Shown: in pieces, positions 26,795 to 35,481 of the stretch | Layout: the number at the start of each line of letters is the position of its first letter | How positions within the stretch are numbered: position 1 is the stretch's first letter | Assembly: GCA_964642175.1 (NCBI GenBank) | Contig: CAZXOK010000003.1 | Coordinates: 248,001 to 312,000 of the forward strand | DNA length: 64,000 nucleotides | Origin: JANQGG01 sp964642175 | GTDB taxonomy: Bacteria; Bacteroidota; Chlorobiia; Chlorobiales; Chloroherpetonaceae | Direction: 5' to 3' | Notes under the pieces: generated by a model | The model's input: only the letters and a program-made list of their open reading frames with translations | Told to the model about the DNA's origin: nothing | Database searches by the model: none | Position numbers and translations under genes: made by a program

Positions 26795-27838
26795 TTAGTG
26801 TGAAAATTTTCCGGTTTTGGAGACCTTAACTTTATAATCCCAAAATACGGTTGCGATGGCTTTGGACTCTGCGCCACCTAAATTTCCCGATGTGGTTTTG
26901 GGTAAATCTGAGAGTCTGTAAACCTGAAGTTTAAAATTCAGATCATATTCGGCGCCTATCTCGGTATTTAGCGCAGGGCCAGGGCTATCGGTTGCTGTGA
27001 ATTTTCGGCTGCCAACTTTATTAAAATTCCATCTTACCCCGGGTTTGCTCCAGTATATAGGATCTACATCTACGGAATCGACCTGATAGCTGCCAAAATT
27101 GGCTTTAACGGTCTTTCCATACATTTTCACCTTAAAATAACCACCTTTTCCATTTTTCATGTGTCCTTTCACCCAATTTACAAGGGCATAATTTCCCCTT
27201 TTTAAACCTTTTGGGATATAGGCTGAAAAAGTAATGTTCTTTTTTGAACTAGCCGCTGTATCGGTATAGCTGTTTCCGGGCAGAGAAATAACAATGCCGC
27301 GTTCCAGCATTTTAATAGCCGCCGGCTTTAATGCCGAGTCATATTTCGATTCTTTAAGCATCTCGTAACCTATCACTGCCGAAGTTCTGGGCCCGATTTT
27401 CCCATCCTGTTTCAGTTTGTATTCAGCCTGCCATTGGATTACCGTATTGATAAATGTTTCATCAATATCAGCCGAAGACGGAGAAAGACCCAAAACATCT
27501 CTTAAGGTTTTGATTTCCTTGTCGTTTTTGAATCGTTTCTTGTTATAAACTATGGCTTTTTTAATATCTGCTGGTGCTAATTTGGTGCCGACAGCGCCAG
27601 GCTTTGGTGGTTTAACCGCTTGCTCGGTATGCTTAGTAGTATAAGCCTTTGTGTTGGACACTTCTTTTTCTTCGGGATCATCACCTGCTTGTTTGGTTTG
27701 GCTAAATCCTGAAGTAAAAAAATGTCGACCGGCCAGTTCATTTGGCTGGAAAAAAAACTCTTCGGTTTGTTTTGTTCCCTGAGCTTTCTTAGGAAGCCGG
27801 TATGTGTGAGCGCGTTTTCGAGTTTTGGAGGTGTTCAT
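26795..27838 (-). CDS. Hypothetical protein with a peptidoglycan-binding-like helical domain
   Basis: The frame is open from 27892; ATG 27838 (MNTSKTRKRAHTY) is the likelier start, giving 347 residues. Residues 1-110 are basic, low in complexity and contain EFFFQPNELAG. Residues 115-180 (AIVYNKKRFKN, INTVIQWQAEYKLKQDGKIGPRTSA) have the DGKIGPRT turn of PG_binding_1-type domains. The C-terminal 160 residues are beta-rich (VKVMYG-like strands, KVGSRKFTATDSPG) with no recognised fold. The basic N-terminus and FFQP word recall proteins linked to contractile injection systems, but no such system is present. No signal peptide. Confidence 0.55.
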   Translation of the reverse strand: MNTSKTRKRAHTYRLPKKAQGTKQTEEFFFQPNELAGRHFFTSGFSQTKQAGDDPEEKEVSNTKAYTTKHTEQAVKPPKPGAVGTKLAPADIKKAIVYNKKRFKNDKEIKTLRDVLGLSPSSADIDETFINTVIQWQAEYKLKQDGKIGPRTSAVIGYEMLKESKYDSALKPAAIKMLERGIVISLPGNSYTDTAASSKKNITFSAYIPKGLKRGNYALVNWVKGHMKNGKGGYFKVKMYGKTVKANFGSYQVDSVDVDPIYWSKPGVRWNFNKVGSRKFTATDSPGPALNTEIGAEYDLNFKLQVYRLSDLPKTTSGNLGGAESKAIATVFWDYKVKVSKTGKFSH

Positions 27839-27998
27839 GTGTCCATGGTTTAAAGTGGTCATGATTCCAGTTAAAACATAACCCAGAACCAAGAATTTTC
27901 AAATCCCCAGATCATGGAAATATTTTCAGAGGTTAACCAAGATCAATAAAACCTCAGTGTGGCGATTCAAAATGAAAAGCGAACCACAATGCGGGTAT

Positions 27999-29333
27999 TT
28001 ACCGCTGAAATTGTAGCCGCTGACCAGCCATGATGGGTTTCACCTTCCCGTTTTCATATACCATTTCTCCATTGACAAATGTTGCCAGGATGCTGGAATT
28101 GAATGTGAAACCTTCGAAGGGCGACCAGCCACATTTATAAAGTACGTTGTCTCTGCTCACAGTGTCATGCTTGTCCAGATCAACCAGAACCAGATCGGCA
28201 AAATATCCTTCCCGGAGATACCCCCGATCCTTGATTTGATAGCGTTTCGCAACCGCATGGCTGGTTTTTTCAGCGATGCGTTCCAGAGAGAACAGGCCGC
28301 GATGATAATGCTCCAAAATGGATTGAAACGCACTTTGCACGAGTGGTAAGCCGGAAGGGGCTTTAAAATAGGTGTTTTGTTTTTCCTGCAGGGTGTGCGG
28401 GGCATGGTCGGTGGCGATAATATCAATTACATCGTTTTGGACAGCTTTTATCAGGGCTTTGCGATCGGTTTCGGTTTTAATGGCAGGGTTGCATTTTATG
28501 AGCGTACCTTTGGACGCGTAATCAGCCAGGTCAAAAAATAAGTGGTGTGCGCAGACCTCAAGCGTGATTTGCTTGTCATCTACCGGGCCTTTTCCAAACA
28601 ACTCCAGCTCTTTTTGCGTGGTGATGTGCAGGACATGAAGCCGGGTGCCATGTGTTTTTGCAAGCTTAACCGCCATTGAGCTGGAAAGGTAACAGGCTTC
28701 GGCGCTTCGAATCTCGGCATGGCATTCTATAGGTACATCCTGGCCATACTTCTCCCGAAACAGAGCTTCGTTTGCCTCAATAGTCGGTGAGTCCTCACAA
28801 TGCGTGGCTATGAGCGTGGGCGCGGTTTTGAAAATCGCCTCCAGGGTTTCAGGTTTATCCACCAGCATGTTTCCTGTTGAGCTGCCCATGAACACCTTAA
28901 TGCCGCAAGCCGAGTTTGGATCCAGCGATTGTAATTCACTTAAATTATCGTTGGTGGCACCAAGGTAAAACGAGTAGTTGGTGGCCATACGCCCCTGGGC
29001 CAATGAAAATTTATCTTCCAGCGCTTTCAGGGTGGTAATGGGCGGGGCATTGTTCGGCATATCCATCACCGAGGTTATGCCACCGGCAACGGCTGCAATG
29101 GATTCGGTTTGCATATTGGCCTTTTGCAGCTGGCCGGGTTCTCGGAAATGAACTTGATCGTCAATCATTCCGGGAAAAAGGTGTTTGCCATTGGCGTCCA
29201 GTATGTGATCACCCGGCTGGGGCGAAATCCCGGGCGCAATTTTTTCTATACGCTGATCTTCGATGAGAAGATCACCTTGAATTAAACGGCCTTCATTGAC
29301 CATCAGTACATTTTGTATTAAAGTTCTGGACAT
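27999..29333 (-). CDS. pyrC: Dihydroorotase
   Basis: 444 residues of the amidohydrolase family. The entry motif reads MIDDQVHFREPG, so the first histidine of the usual HxH metal pair is Gln; GIKVFMGSSTGNM supplies the carboxylated lysine region, THCEDSP and LHVLHITT the further metal histidines, and IIATDHAPHT the catalytic aspartate. Lacking one zinc ligand, the site may hold one metal, a variant known in this branch as far as I recall. It closes carbamoyl-aspartate to dihydroorotate in pyrimidine synthesis. It lies just downstream of queH, nine bases apart. Confidence 0.85.
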   Translation of the reverse strand: MSRTLIQNVLMVNEGRLIQGDLLIEDQRIEKIAPGISPQPGDHILDANGKHLFPGMIDDQVHFREPGQLQKANMQTESIAAVAGGITSVMDMPNNAPPITTLKALEDKFSLAQGRMATNYSFYLGATNDNLSELQSLDPNSACGIKVFMGSSTGNMLVDKPETLEAIFKTAPTLIATHCEDSPTIEANEALFREKYGQDVPIECHAEIRSAEACYLSSSMAVKLAKTHGTRLHVLHITTQKELELFGKGPVDDKQITLEVCAHHLFFDLADYASKGTLIKCNPAIKTETDRKALIKAVQNDVIDIIATDHAPHTLQEKQNTYFKAPSGLPLVQSAFQSILEHYHRGLFSLERIAEKTSHAVAKRYQIKDRGYLREGYFADLVLVDLDKHDTVSRDNVLYKCGWSPFEGFTFNSSILATFVNGEMVYENGKVKPIMAGQRLQFQR

Positions 29334-29342
29334 AGATTAAAA

Positions 29343-29900
29343 TTAGGAATTACATGATAGACTGCGGCGTTCTTTGGATTCGTTAAGGCTGAACTCGCAG
29401 CCGCAGTACTCTTGCCTGTACAAATTCAGCTCTTCGGTGAGCTGCAGGCTGCGCAGAAAACCGTGTTTTTTTTTAAAGTCGAATGGGACATACCTGGGAA
29501 AGGCTTTACCCAGTTGAAAGATCTGGCGTGAAACTTTATGCCGGCTTAGAGTAAGCGTGGTGGTAAAGGCCGGAATATCCAGGCGATCAGCCAGTTGAGC
29601 CGTTCTTTCCAAACTGTACTGGAAACAAAGCGAGCAGCGCGCTCCTTTTTCCGGCTCTTTTTCAAACCCTTTGATCTTTTCCCGCCATACTTCGTGATCA
29701 TAGGTGTCTTCCTCAATCACCACATCCCAATGCTGGGCAAGTTTATGTGCATATGCCAGCCGCTTTTGATATTCCAACTCAGGGTAAATATTGGAATTGC
29801 TGAAATACAGAATCACCTTATAGCCATCCAGCATCAATCGCTCTCCGGAAGCCGAAGCGCAGGGGGCGCAGCACATATGGACCAGAATTTGTTTGTTCAT
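29343..29900 (-). CDS. queH: Epoxyqueuosine reductase QueH
   Basis: 185 residues. The QueH (former DUF208) cysteines are all there: VHMCCAPCAS at residues 7-16, GARCSLCFQY near 85 and EYCGCEFSL near 165; these hold a 4Fe-4S cluster and an adjacent metal. It reduces epoxyqueuosine to queuosine in tRNA anticodons, replacing the unrelated QueG. It is followed by pyrC in what looks like a two-gene unit. A glycosyltransferase resembling the enzyme that mannosylates queuosine in tRNA lies at 56.1-57.2 kb. Confidence 0.92.
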   Translation of the reverse strand: MNKQILVHMCCAPCASASGERLMLDGYKVILYFSNSNIYPELEYQKRLAYAHKLAQHWDVVIEEDTYDHEVWREKIKGFEKEPEKGARCSLCFQYSLERTAQLADRLDIPAFTTTLTLSRHKVSRQIFQLGKAFPRYVPFDFKKKHGFLRSLQLTEELNLYRQEYCGCEFSLNESKERRSLSCNS

Positions 29901-30038
29901 CGTATCCGGTTATTTCTGTTTATAACCTAAAAATATAAATCGTTGAAACCTAACTTTACAGCGTATTGGATGAAAATTGCTGCATAAACTGTATATTTTA
30001 AATATGAACAGTGGACTTAACCATTCAACACCAGTATT

Positions 30039-30311
30039 ATGCAGCAAACCGAGTTTAATGAGATGCTTAAAAAGCTTCACGAGGAGCTTTCTTCAACAAA
30101 ACCCTTAGACAACACCTCTATTGAGCTTTTAGAAAATATTCAGGATGATCTTGAAACCATTCTGGATGAAGAGCAGGAAACCGGTCAGGAGGAGCATCAA
30201 AGCCTCAGCGACAAGTTGCGGGATGCTGTGGATGAGTATGAAGAGTCGCACCCCAATCTCGTCATTGCCATGAAACATGTGCTGGATAGCTTAGCCAACA
30301 TGGGCTTATAA
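30039..30311 (+). CDS. DUF4404-family protein
   Basis: 90 residues, strongly acidic and helical: MLKKLHEELSSTKPLDNTS, LLENIQDDLETILDE, then SLSDKLRDAVDEYEESHP and a hydrophobic end. This arrangement matches DUF4404, a family of small cytoplasmic proteins of unknown role. It starts 137 bases from the divergent queH and 10 bases before the next gene, so it leads a two-gene unit. Confidence 0.75.
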   Translation: MQQTEFNEMLKKLHEELSSTKPLDNTSIELLENIQDDLETILDEEQETGQEEHQSLSDKLRDAVDEYEESHPNLVIAMKHVLDSLANMGL

Positions 30312-30321
30312 TTCTTATTAT

Positions 30322-30672
30322 ATGGATCTTGAAACCTATCGGGCGTTTTGCCTCTCCTTAAAATCCACCACCGAAGGCACCCCATTTGGTGATGATGCAT
30401 TGGTGTTCAAAGTGGCAGACAAAATGTTTGCACTGGCCGACTTGAAAGTATTTAAAAGCATCAATCTCAAGTGCGATCCGGAAAAAGCTATAGAACTGCG
30501 GGAGCAGTACCCGGGTGTAATACCCGGTTACCACATGAACAAAAAACACTGGAACACCGTGGCTATGGATGGTACTATTCCAGATGATCTTATTAAAACC
30601 TGGACCCTGGAGTCATACAATTTAGTCGTGAAAAGCCTGCCAAAAGCCAAGCGTGAGAAACTCCGGGCATAA
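30322..30672 (+). CDS. MmcQ/YjbR-family protein
   Basis: 116 residues. Typical blocks: the N-terminal YRAFCLSLKSTTEGTPFG, VFKVADKMFALADL, the CDPEKAIELREQYPGVIPGYHMNKKHWNTV core (split here by family-typical turns) and a C-terminal LVVKSLPKAKREKL. The family has a double-wing fold likened to DNA-binding domains, but function is unknown. Located ten bases after the DUF4404 gene. Confidence 0.85.
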   Translation: MDLETYRAFCLSLKSTTEGTPFGDDALVFKVADKMFALADLKVFKSINLKCDPEKAIELREQYPGVIPGYHMNKKHWNTVAMDGTIPDDLIKTWTLESYNLVVKSLPKAKREKLRA

Positions 30673-30681
30673 CCGGCCGAT

Positions 30682-31074
30682 TTAACTTACCCGCTTCCAG
30701 GTTTGTGTTCGGTAAAACAACCACAAATAGCCCCTCACGCAAAGGTTGCCGTTTTCAAGCCACATTTTACACTCGTAAACTGAGCCGTTATCGGGATCTA
30801 AAATAGTACCATCTTTAAGTTCATGTCCATCCAGCACCATATTGCGGATAATTTCCATACCAAGTATCTTTTGGTCTTTGCGGTCATCATCATTTGAGCA
30901 CTTATCACAAATGGGATCCTGATCTTCATCAGGTTTCAGAAAAAGCTGGTTGATTTTGCCGAAATACTTGCCGTCTTTTTCAAAGATCTCTACAATAGAG
31001 GTTTCTTCGCCGGAATTTTCATCAAAGGATTTCCAGGATCCAAGGAATGGATTGGTTGTTTGCTCTGAAGTCAT
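30682..31074 (-). CDS. DUF2147-family protein without signal peptide
   Basis: 130 residues. LGSWKSFDENSGEETSIVEI and DGKYFGKINQLF near the start and GTILDPDNGSVYECKMWL followed by LWLFYRTQTWKRV at the end match DUF2147, a lipocalin-like barrel. Most relatives begin with a signal peptide; this one starts MTSEQTTNPFLG and looks cytoplasmic. An inserted CDKCSNDD piece with two cysteines lies in the middle. Converges with the MmcQ/YjbR gene, ten bases apart. Confidence 0.8.
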   Translation of the reverse strand: MTSEQTTNPFLGSWKSFDENSGEETSIVEIFEKDGKYFGKINQLFLKPDEDQDPICDKCSNDDDRKDQKILGMEIIRNMVLDGHELKDGTILDPDNGSVYECKMWLENGNLCVRGYLWLFYRTQTWKRVS

Positions 31075-31179
31075 ACGATTATGTTAGGTTTTTTTATGTT
31101 TTGAAGCCCATCTAAAGCACCTCATTTTCTAAGATATTGTCTTTATTTAGCAGTCGGTAATATAACCTTTAAACCTGAG

Positions 31180-32520
31180 TTACTCCTCCTGATCCATCGA
31201 GCCATACCAGTTGATCTTTCGAGAAAGGAACATGGTTAGGGCGATCACGGCAAACAAGCCAATACTGCCAATAAGCAACGAATAGGCTTCCATCTGCAGA
31301 ATGGTGTATAGGAATACATAGAGCAAAACGAGTTCCAGAGAGACCAGCAAAGTGTCTTTCATGTTCCTGAAAATCTGCGCCGAATAGGCAGAGATAAGTC
31401 CGATAACTGCAACACTTGCAACCAAAAACGCCCAGTCCAGGCCGATGTGTTCGGCAAACGAAATCAAGAGTGAGTAAAATACGCAGAGCGCCAGCCCAAT
31501 TAAAAAGTATTGAATGGGATGCACGCGTTTCTTTTGAGTGATTTCAGAGAGTATGAAAATCAAAAAGGTGAGCGATAGGAAAATAATGGCGTATTTCACC
31601 GAGCGCTCAGATTTTTGATACAAATCCACGGCAAAAATCAGGTCTACTCCAAACTTGGAATTAATGACCGGGTACTGGTTTTCCAGCCACTGCTGAGGAT
31701 AGGTTCGGTTCAAGGCCAGAATGTTCCAGGAAGCTTCAAATCCCTGTTTTGATATGGTTCTTTCATCGGGCAGGAAAGCGCCGGCAAAGCTGGGGTCTTT
31801 CCAATCGGAGGTAAGCTGAACTGTGGTTTCTTTTCCCACCGGGATAAAGTTCAACGATTGGCTGCCATTGACATCCAGGGTAAATTCGAAAGTATTTTCG
31901 CCGGAATCTATTTTCCCGATCATGGCCGAGACACCCGAACTTAAGACATCGCGCGAAGGAATGCCCGGCCCGGCTTCGAAGGTGCTGTCGTTAAACCGGA
32001 AATTGATAAGTTTGTTGATGCCGCGCATATCGCTAATTCCGAAGCTCAGTGTGGTTTCATCATACAGGATCTGGCTCTCTCTGATTTTCCAGATCGAAAA
32101 ATCCGGTTTTTGAAAGGTGCCGCTTAGTTTGAGCTCAGAAGAATAGACCACAACCTCGTAAATGCTTCGATAACGCACTTCGGGCGAGACACTGCCTTCT
32201 ATGCGAAGCTCCGAAGGCAGAAAATGGGCATACTTTTTCACCACTTCTTTTCGCTCTTTGTAAGTGTTTTTCTCATCATCTTTTTCCCTGATAATCTGTG
32301 TAACCAGGTATGGGATGCTGAGTATAGGGCCACTTAGCATCTGCTCGTTAGCCCATTTGGAACTGACTTCGCGAATCACACGGTCGCGGGTTATTTCGCG
32401 TTCATAAATAATGGACTCTATCATAGAGGCCGGAATAAGCAAGAGCAGGGTTAAAACAGCTATAACAATAAACTTGAACGTGATGGACTCTTTTGCCCAG
32501 GTTTTAAAATCGCCGGCCAT
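31180..32520 (-). CDS. creD: CreD-family inner-membrane protein
   Basis: 446 residues. One N-terminal membrane helix (near 15-35), a periplasmic beta domain of about 260 residues with typical words (RSIYEVVVYSSELKLSG, GISDMRGINKL, SFAGAFLPDERTIS), then about five hydrophobic helices from residue 300 on. This is the CreD layout. In E. coli CreD belongs to the CreBC regulon and affects envelope integrity and beta-lactam or colicin tolerance. No creB/creC homologue is nearby. Monocistronic. Confidence 0.9.
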   Translation of the reverse strand: MAGDFKTWAKESITFKFIVIAVLTLLLLIPASMIESIIYEREITRDRVIREVSSKWANEQMLSGPILSIPYLVTQIIREKDDEKNTYKERKEVVKKYAHFLPSELRIEGSVSPEVRYRSIYEVVVYSSELKLSGTFQKPDFSIWKIRESQILYDETTLSFGISDMRGINKLINFRFNDSTFEAGPGIPSRDVLSSGVSAMIGKIDSGENTFEFTLDVNGSQSLNFIPVGKETTVQLTSDWKDPSFAGAFLPDERTISKQGFEASWNILALNRTYPQQWLENQYPVINSKFGVDLIFAVDLYQKSERSVKYAIIFLSLTFLIFILSEITQKKRVHPIQYFLIGLALCVFYSLLISFAEHIGLDWAFLVASVAVIGLISAYSAQIFRNMKDTLLVSLELVLLYVFLYTILQMEAYSLLIGSIGLFAVIALTMFLSRKINWYGSMDQEE

Positions 32521-32675
32521 AGTGGTGTTTTTTTTAGGTTTTTTGTAGCGTTTTAACCTAAGATTAGGACTTCTTTTTGGGAGTTACAAGGGTGGTTTTA
32601 AGTGACATATGCTTAAATATGACTGAGGTTATCAGGCATATCCTCTCCCAAAGGAGAGAGTACTTTTAAAATCAA

Positions 32676-33425
32676 TTATTTAACCTTCTTTTTCCGCTCA
32701 GAGCGCAAGCCGTGTTTAATAATCCACAAGGTTTCTTTGCTGGGATGATCCTGTTGCCATTCCGAAATGATCTGCCTGGCTAACCGGGGATTATCTTTCA
32801 TGAGATCGTTGAGGTTATTACCCACGGACTTTTGTACAAACTTTTCCTTATCGTGCCGGAGGTTGGTGAGGATCTGTTTGTAGAGCTCAAACTCCTGAAC
32901 AGCAGAGAGGCTTTTACTGGCCCAGGGCAATCGGGGTCTGAGCCCTTCGCTGGCAAGGCGGCGAACATGGACATTTTCATCCCGGCTCCATTTTAAGATG
33001 ATCTTCATCGTGCTTTCAGGTTCGGCGGTAATGATCGGGCGAATGGCAAATTCACCCGTAAAACGCTTGGTGAGTTCATAAATAAAATCTAAGGAGAGCG
33101 GGATATGGGTTGTAGCATGGCGCTCCGCGTAACGGCCGACCGGCCAGAGCCACCAGCCATAAGTAAACATACCTGTTGTGGTTTCAAGCTCGGGGCCCAG
33201 AATTTGTGTGAATAATGAGAGATCTTGCTCATAGGTTCCGGTCAGGAATTTTTCAAAAGCGTCGGCAAAGAGATCTTGTCGCGCGGTAAATTCTTTTCCT
33301 TCCAATTGGCTGGAGATCCATTCAATAAAAGACTCTGATTGAAATTGTGGCCGGACTGCTACCAGTTTGCCGGCAAGCAGCTCTGCGCACTCATGGTCGT
33401 AATAATCCTTGAATTTTTTTGCCAT
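32676..33425 (-). CDS. DNA alkylation repair protein (AlkC/AlkD superfamily)
   Basis: 249 residues, all helical. The signature ENVHVRRLASEGLRPRLPWA in the middle followed by VQKSVGNNLNDLMKDNP is typical of HEAT-repeat glycosylases of the AlkC/AlkD superfamily; the RPRLPWA wording points to the AlkC side. They excise 3- and 7-alkylated purines. A catalytic aspartate could be the one in SVGNNLNDLMKD, but I cannot align it surely. Start ATG lies 30 bases from the next gene on the same strand, so these may be co-transcribed. Confidence 0.8.
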   Translation of the reverse strand: MAKKFKDYYDHECAELLAGKLVAVRPQFQSESFIEWISSQLEGKEFTARQDLFADAFEKFLTGTYEQDLSLFTQILGPELETTTGMFTYGWWLWPVGRYAERHATTHIPLSLDFIYELTKRFTGEFAIRPIITAEPESTMKIILKWSRDENVHVRRLASEGLRPRLPWASKSLSAVQEFELYKQILTNLRHDKEKFVQKSVGNNLNDLMKDNPRLARQIISEWQQDHPSKETLWIIKHGLRSERKKKVK

Positions 33426-33455
33426 ACTTTTGAGAGGTGGTTGAGTATTTCAAAT

Positions 33456-34370
33456 CTATAGCCTGTATGAGAAGCTCAGGCCCGCCACAAATCCACGGGT
33501 GAGACCTTCGGGGCGCTCATCCCGAACCATCAAGGGCAGGGCTGCATTTAATCGCATGGTATAGGTTGAAGATAACTGGTAGTCCAGGAACACGTTGGTG
33601 TTCAGCCTCAGGCCTTGTGAGCCTTCAATATCCAATTTGTTTCCCTTGGAATCTGTAAAGGAGTCGTTGGAAAGATGATAAACAGGCAACAGACTTGGGG
33701 TTAGAACCAGTGCATCGTTAAGCGTGATCGGGTAGGAGAGCCGCAAGATCAAATCCCCGCTGCGCTCAAATTCTTTGGTAGATTGAAATTTACTGAGTGA
33801 TGACTCCGTAGGATAGTTTTCAGCCAGAAATTCATTGCTGTTTTGTGACAGGGGCTGCTGGAGCGCCAGGGCTACCTGGAAGTTATCTAAGTTAATACCA
33901 ACTCCAACGATCAGATCAACCGTGCCCAGGCTGGATTGATAATCCATCGGAAGCGATAGGCCGTCTTTTTTGGCGTTTCCATCGCTTAAAGGGAATTTTG
34001 CGCCCAGGTTTAGATTCAATTGATCGGTGACTTTGTAGCTGGCAGAAGTAAAGAAATCAGACAAGCCAAATTCTGAGATCGAGTTCCCGCTTTGGGAGAT
34101 AGAGGTTAGCCTGGCTTCAACACTTAGTTTTTGGCCAAGCTGATGCGAATAGGTTAAAAAGTTTGAAACAGTAAAGATGGAGCGATCGGCACTGCCGACC
34201 GATGAGCCAAAGCTCAGCCGGATATTTCGTTGCTCAAGCTCAGAACTTTGGTGATGCTGAAAGCTTCCCATAGTGCATGCACCGGCATCACTGCATCCCT
34301 GCGCAGACAGTGTTCCTGGTAGAAAAGCCGCAAAAAAAATAATCAGATTAAGCGAGAGCGTGGTTTTCAT
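33456..34370 (-). CDS. Secreted outer-membrane beta-barrel-like protein of unknown function
   Basis: 304 residues. Clear signal peptide (MKTTLSLNLIIFFAAF, cleavage after LSAQ), then a short CSDAGACTMG segment with two cysteines and about 12 amphipathic strands ending in FVAGLSFSYRL, the C-terminal aromatic residue pattern of barrel proteins. I do not recognise the family with certainty. It diverges from the oxidase operon, and the cysteine pair right after the signal could bind a metal such as copper; a link to oxidase maturation is only suggested by position. Confidence 0.6.
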   Translation of the reverse strand: MKTTLSLNLIIFFAAFLPGTLSAQGCSDAGACTMGSFQHHQSSELEQRNIRLSFGSSVGSADRSIFTVSNFLTYSHQLGQKLSVEARLTSISQSGNSISEFGLSDFFTSASYKVTDQLNLNLGAKFPLSDGNAKKDGLSLPMDYQSSLGTVDLIVGVGINLDNFQVALALQQPLSQNSNEFLAENYPTESSLSKFQSTKEFERSGDLILRLSYPITLNDALVLTPSLLPVYHLSNDSFTDSKGNKLDIEGSQGLRLNTNVFLDYQLSSTYTMRLNAALPLMVRDERPEGLTRGFVAGLSFSYRL

Positions 34371-34609
34371 GAGCCTAGTGTGGTGATGGTTAAGGAAATA
34401 TACTGGTTTGGCAGTTATAAGTTAAAACCTGTTTCATTCGGCTATCAGTTCCTTGCCAGCTTATTCATTGATACCGAAAAACTCAGATTAGGTAACTGTA
34501 ATTTCTGGTTAAAGCGTCCGGGAATGGCCAGATCAGACTGTTAAACTTCTTAAAAAATACCCCTAAGATTCGTGTTTATTTTAATCACTAAAGAAAGTTT
34601 GTAAATTGC

Positions 34610-35455
34610 ATGAAAACAATACCAAAGCATAGTATGGTGTATAATCTATCCAAATCACTTCCATTGCAGGTTTTTGCAATGATCCTGATCGCGATGATCT
34701 TATGGCCCGGCCGGTTAGCCGGACAGGTTGAGACCCGGGATAAACCACCTGAAGTAGGCATACGCGAGCATTTGGATGAGTATGTTCCTAATGCCACTTT
34801 TTTGGATCTGGACTCCTCTGAAGTCAGGTTGTCGGACCTGATCAACAAGCCCACCATCATTTCTTTTGTTTATTTCAATTGCCCCGGATTATGCAGCCCG
34901 CTGCTCGATGGCATTGCTGAAGTCATTGAGAAAACAGACCTGGAGCTTGGGGCCGACTACCAGGTGATCACCATCAGTTTTAACCCGGGGGATACGCCAA
35001 GTTTAGGCCGGGCTAAGAAAAAAAATTATACGGCCCAGGTAACCAAAGATGCCAATACCAAAGATCACTGGATATGGCTCACGGGCGACAGCCTGAATAT
35101 ACAGACCATCACCAATGCCATGGGCTTTCATTTCAAGCGAGATGGCAAGGAGTTTGCCCATTCGGCGGCCATTATGTTTGTAAGCCCTGAAGGCAAAATC
35201 ACCCGCTATTTATATGGCACTTACTTTTTACCTTTTGATGTGAAATTAGCTGCCATTGAAGCCTCGGAGGAGCGATCGTCGCCAACGATTAACAAAGTCC
35301 TGAAATTCTGTTTCAGTTATGATGCAGAAGGCCGGAAATATGTGTTTAACATTAATAAAATTACCGGGGCTGTTGTCCTTTCCGGGGCATTGATTTTCTT
35401 TTTAACCCTGGTGTTAAAAAAACGAGGCTCAACTAACAGCGATAAACCCTCCTGA
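34610..35455 (+). CDS. SCO-family copper chaperone
   Basis: 281 residues. N-terminal signal anchor (residues 15-38), a thioredoxin-fold domain with YFNCPGLCSPLLDG carrying the CxxxC copper pair near 91-95 and His in KEFAHSAAIMFVSP, and a C-terminal membrane helix (AVVLSGALIFFLTLVL). SCO proteins insert copper into the CuA site of oxidase subunit II or reduce its cysteines in the periplasm. It opens the operon sco-ctaD-ctaE-ctaF-ctaC-ctaB, 26 bases before ctaD. Confidence 0.92.
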   Translation: MKTIPKHSMVYNLSKSLPLQVFAMILIAMILWPGRLAGQVETRDKPPEVGIREHLDEYVPNATFLDLDSSEVRLSDLINKPTIISFVYFNCPGLCSPLLDGIAEVIEKTDLELGADYQVITISFNPGDTPSLGRAKKKNYTAQVTKDANTKDHWIWLTGDSLNIQTITNAMGFHFKRDGKEFAHSAAIMFVSPEGKITRYLYGTYFLPFDVKLAAIEASEERSSPTINKVLKFCFSYDAEGRKYVFNINKITGAVVLSGALIFFLTLVLKKRGSTNSDKPS

Positions 35456-35481
35456 TCATAACCTAACACGAGTTTATCAGT

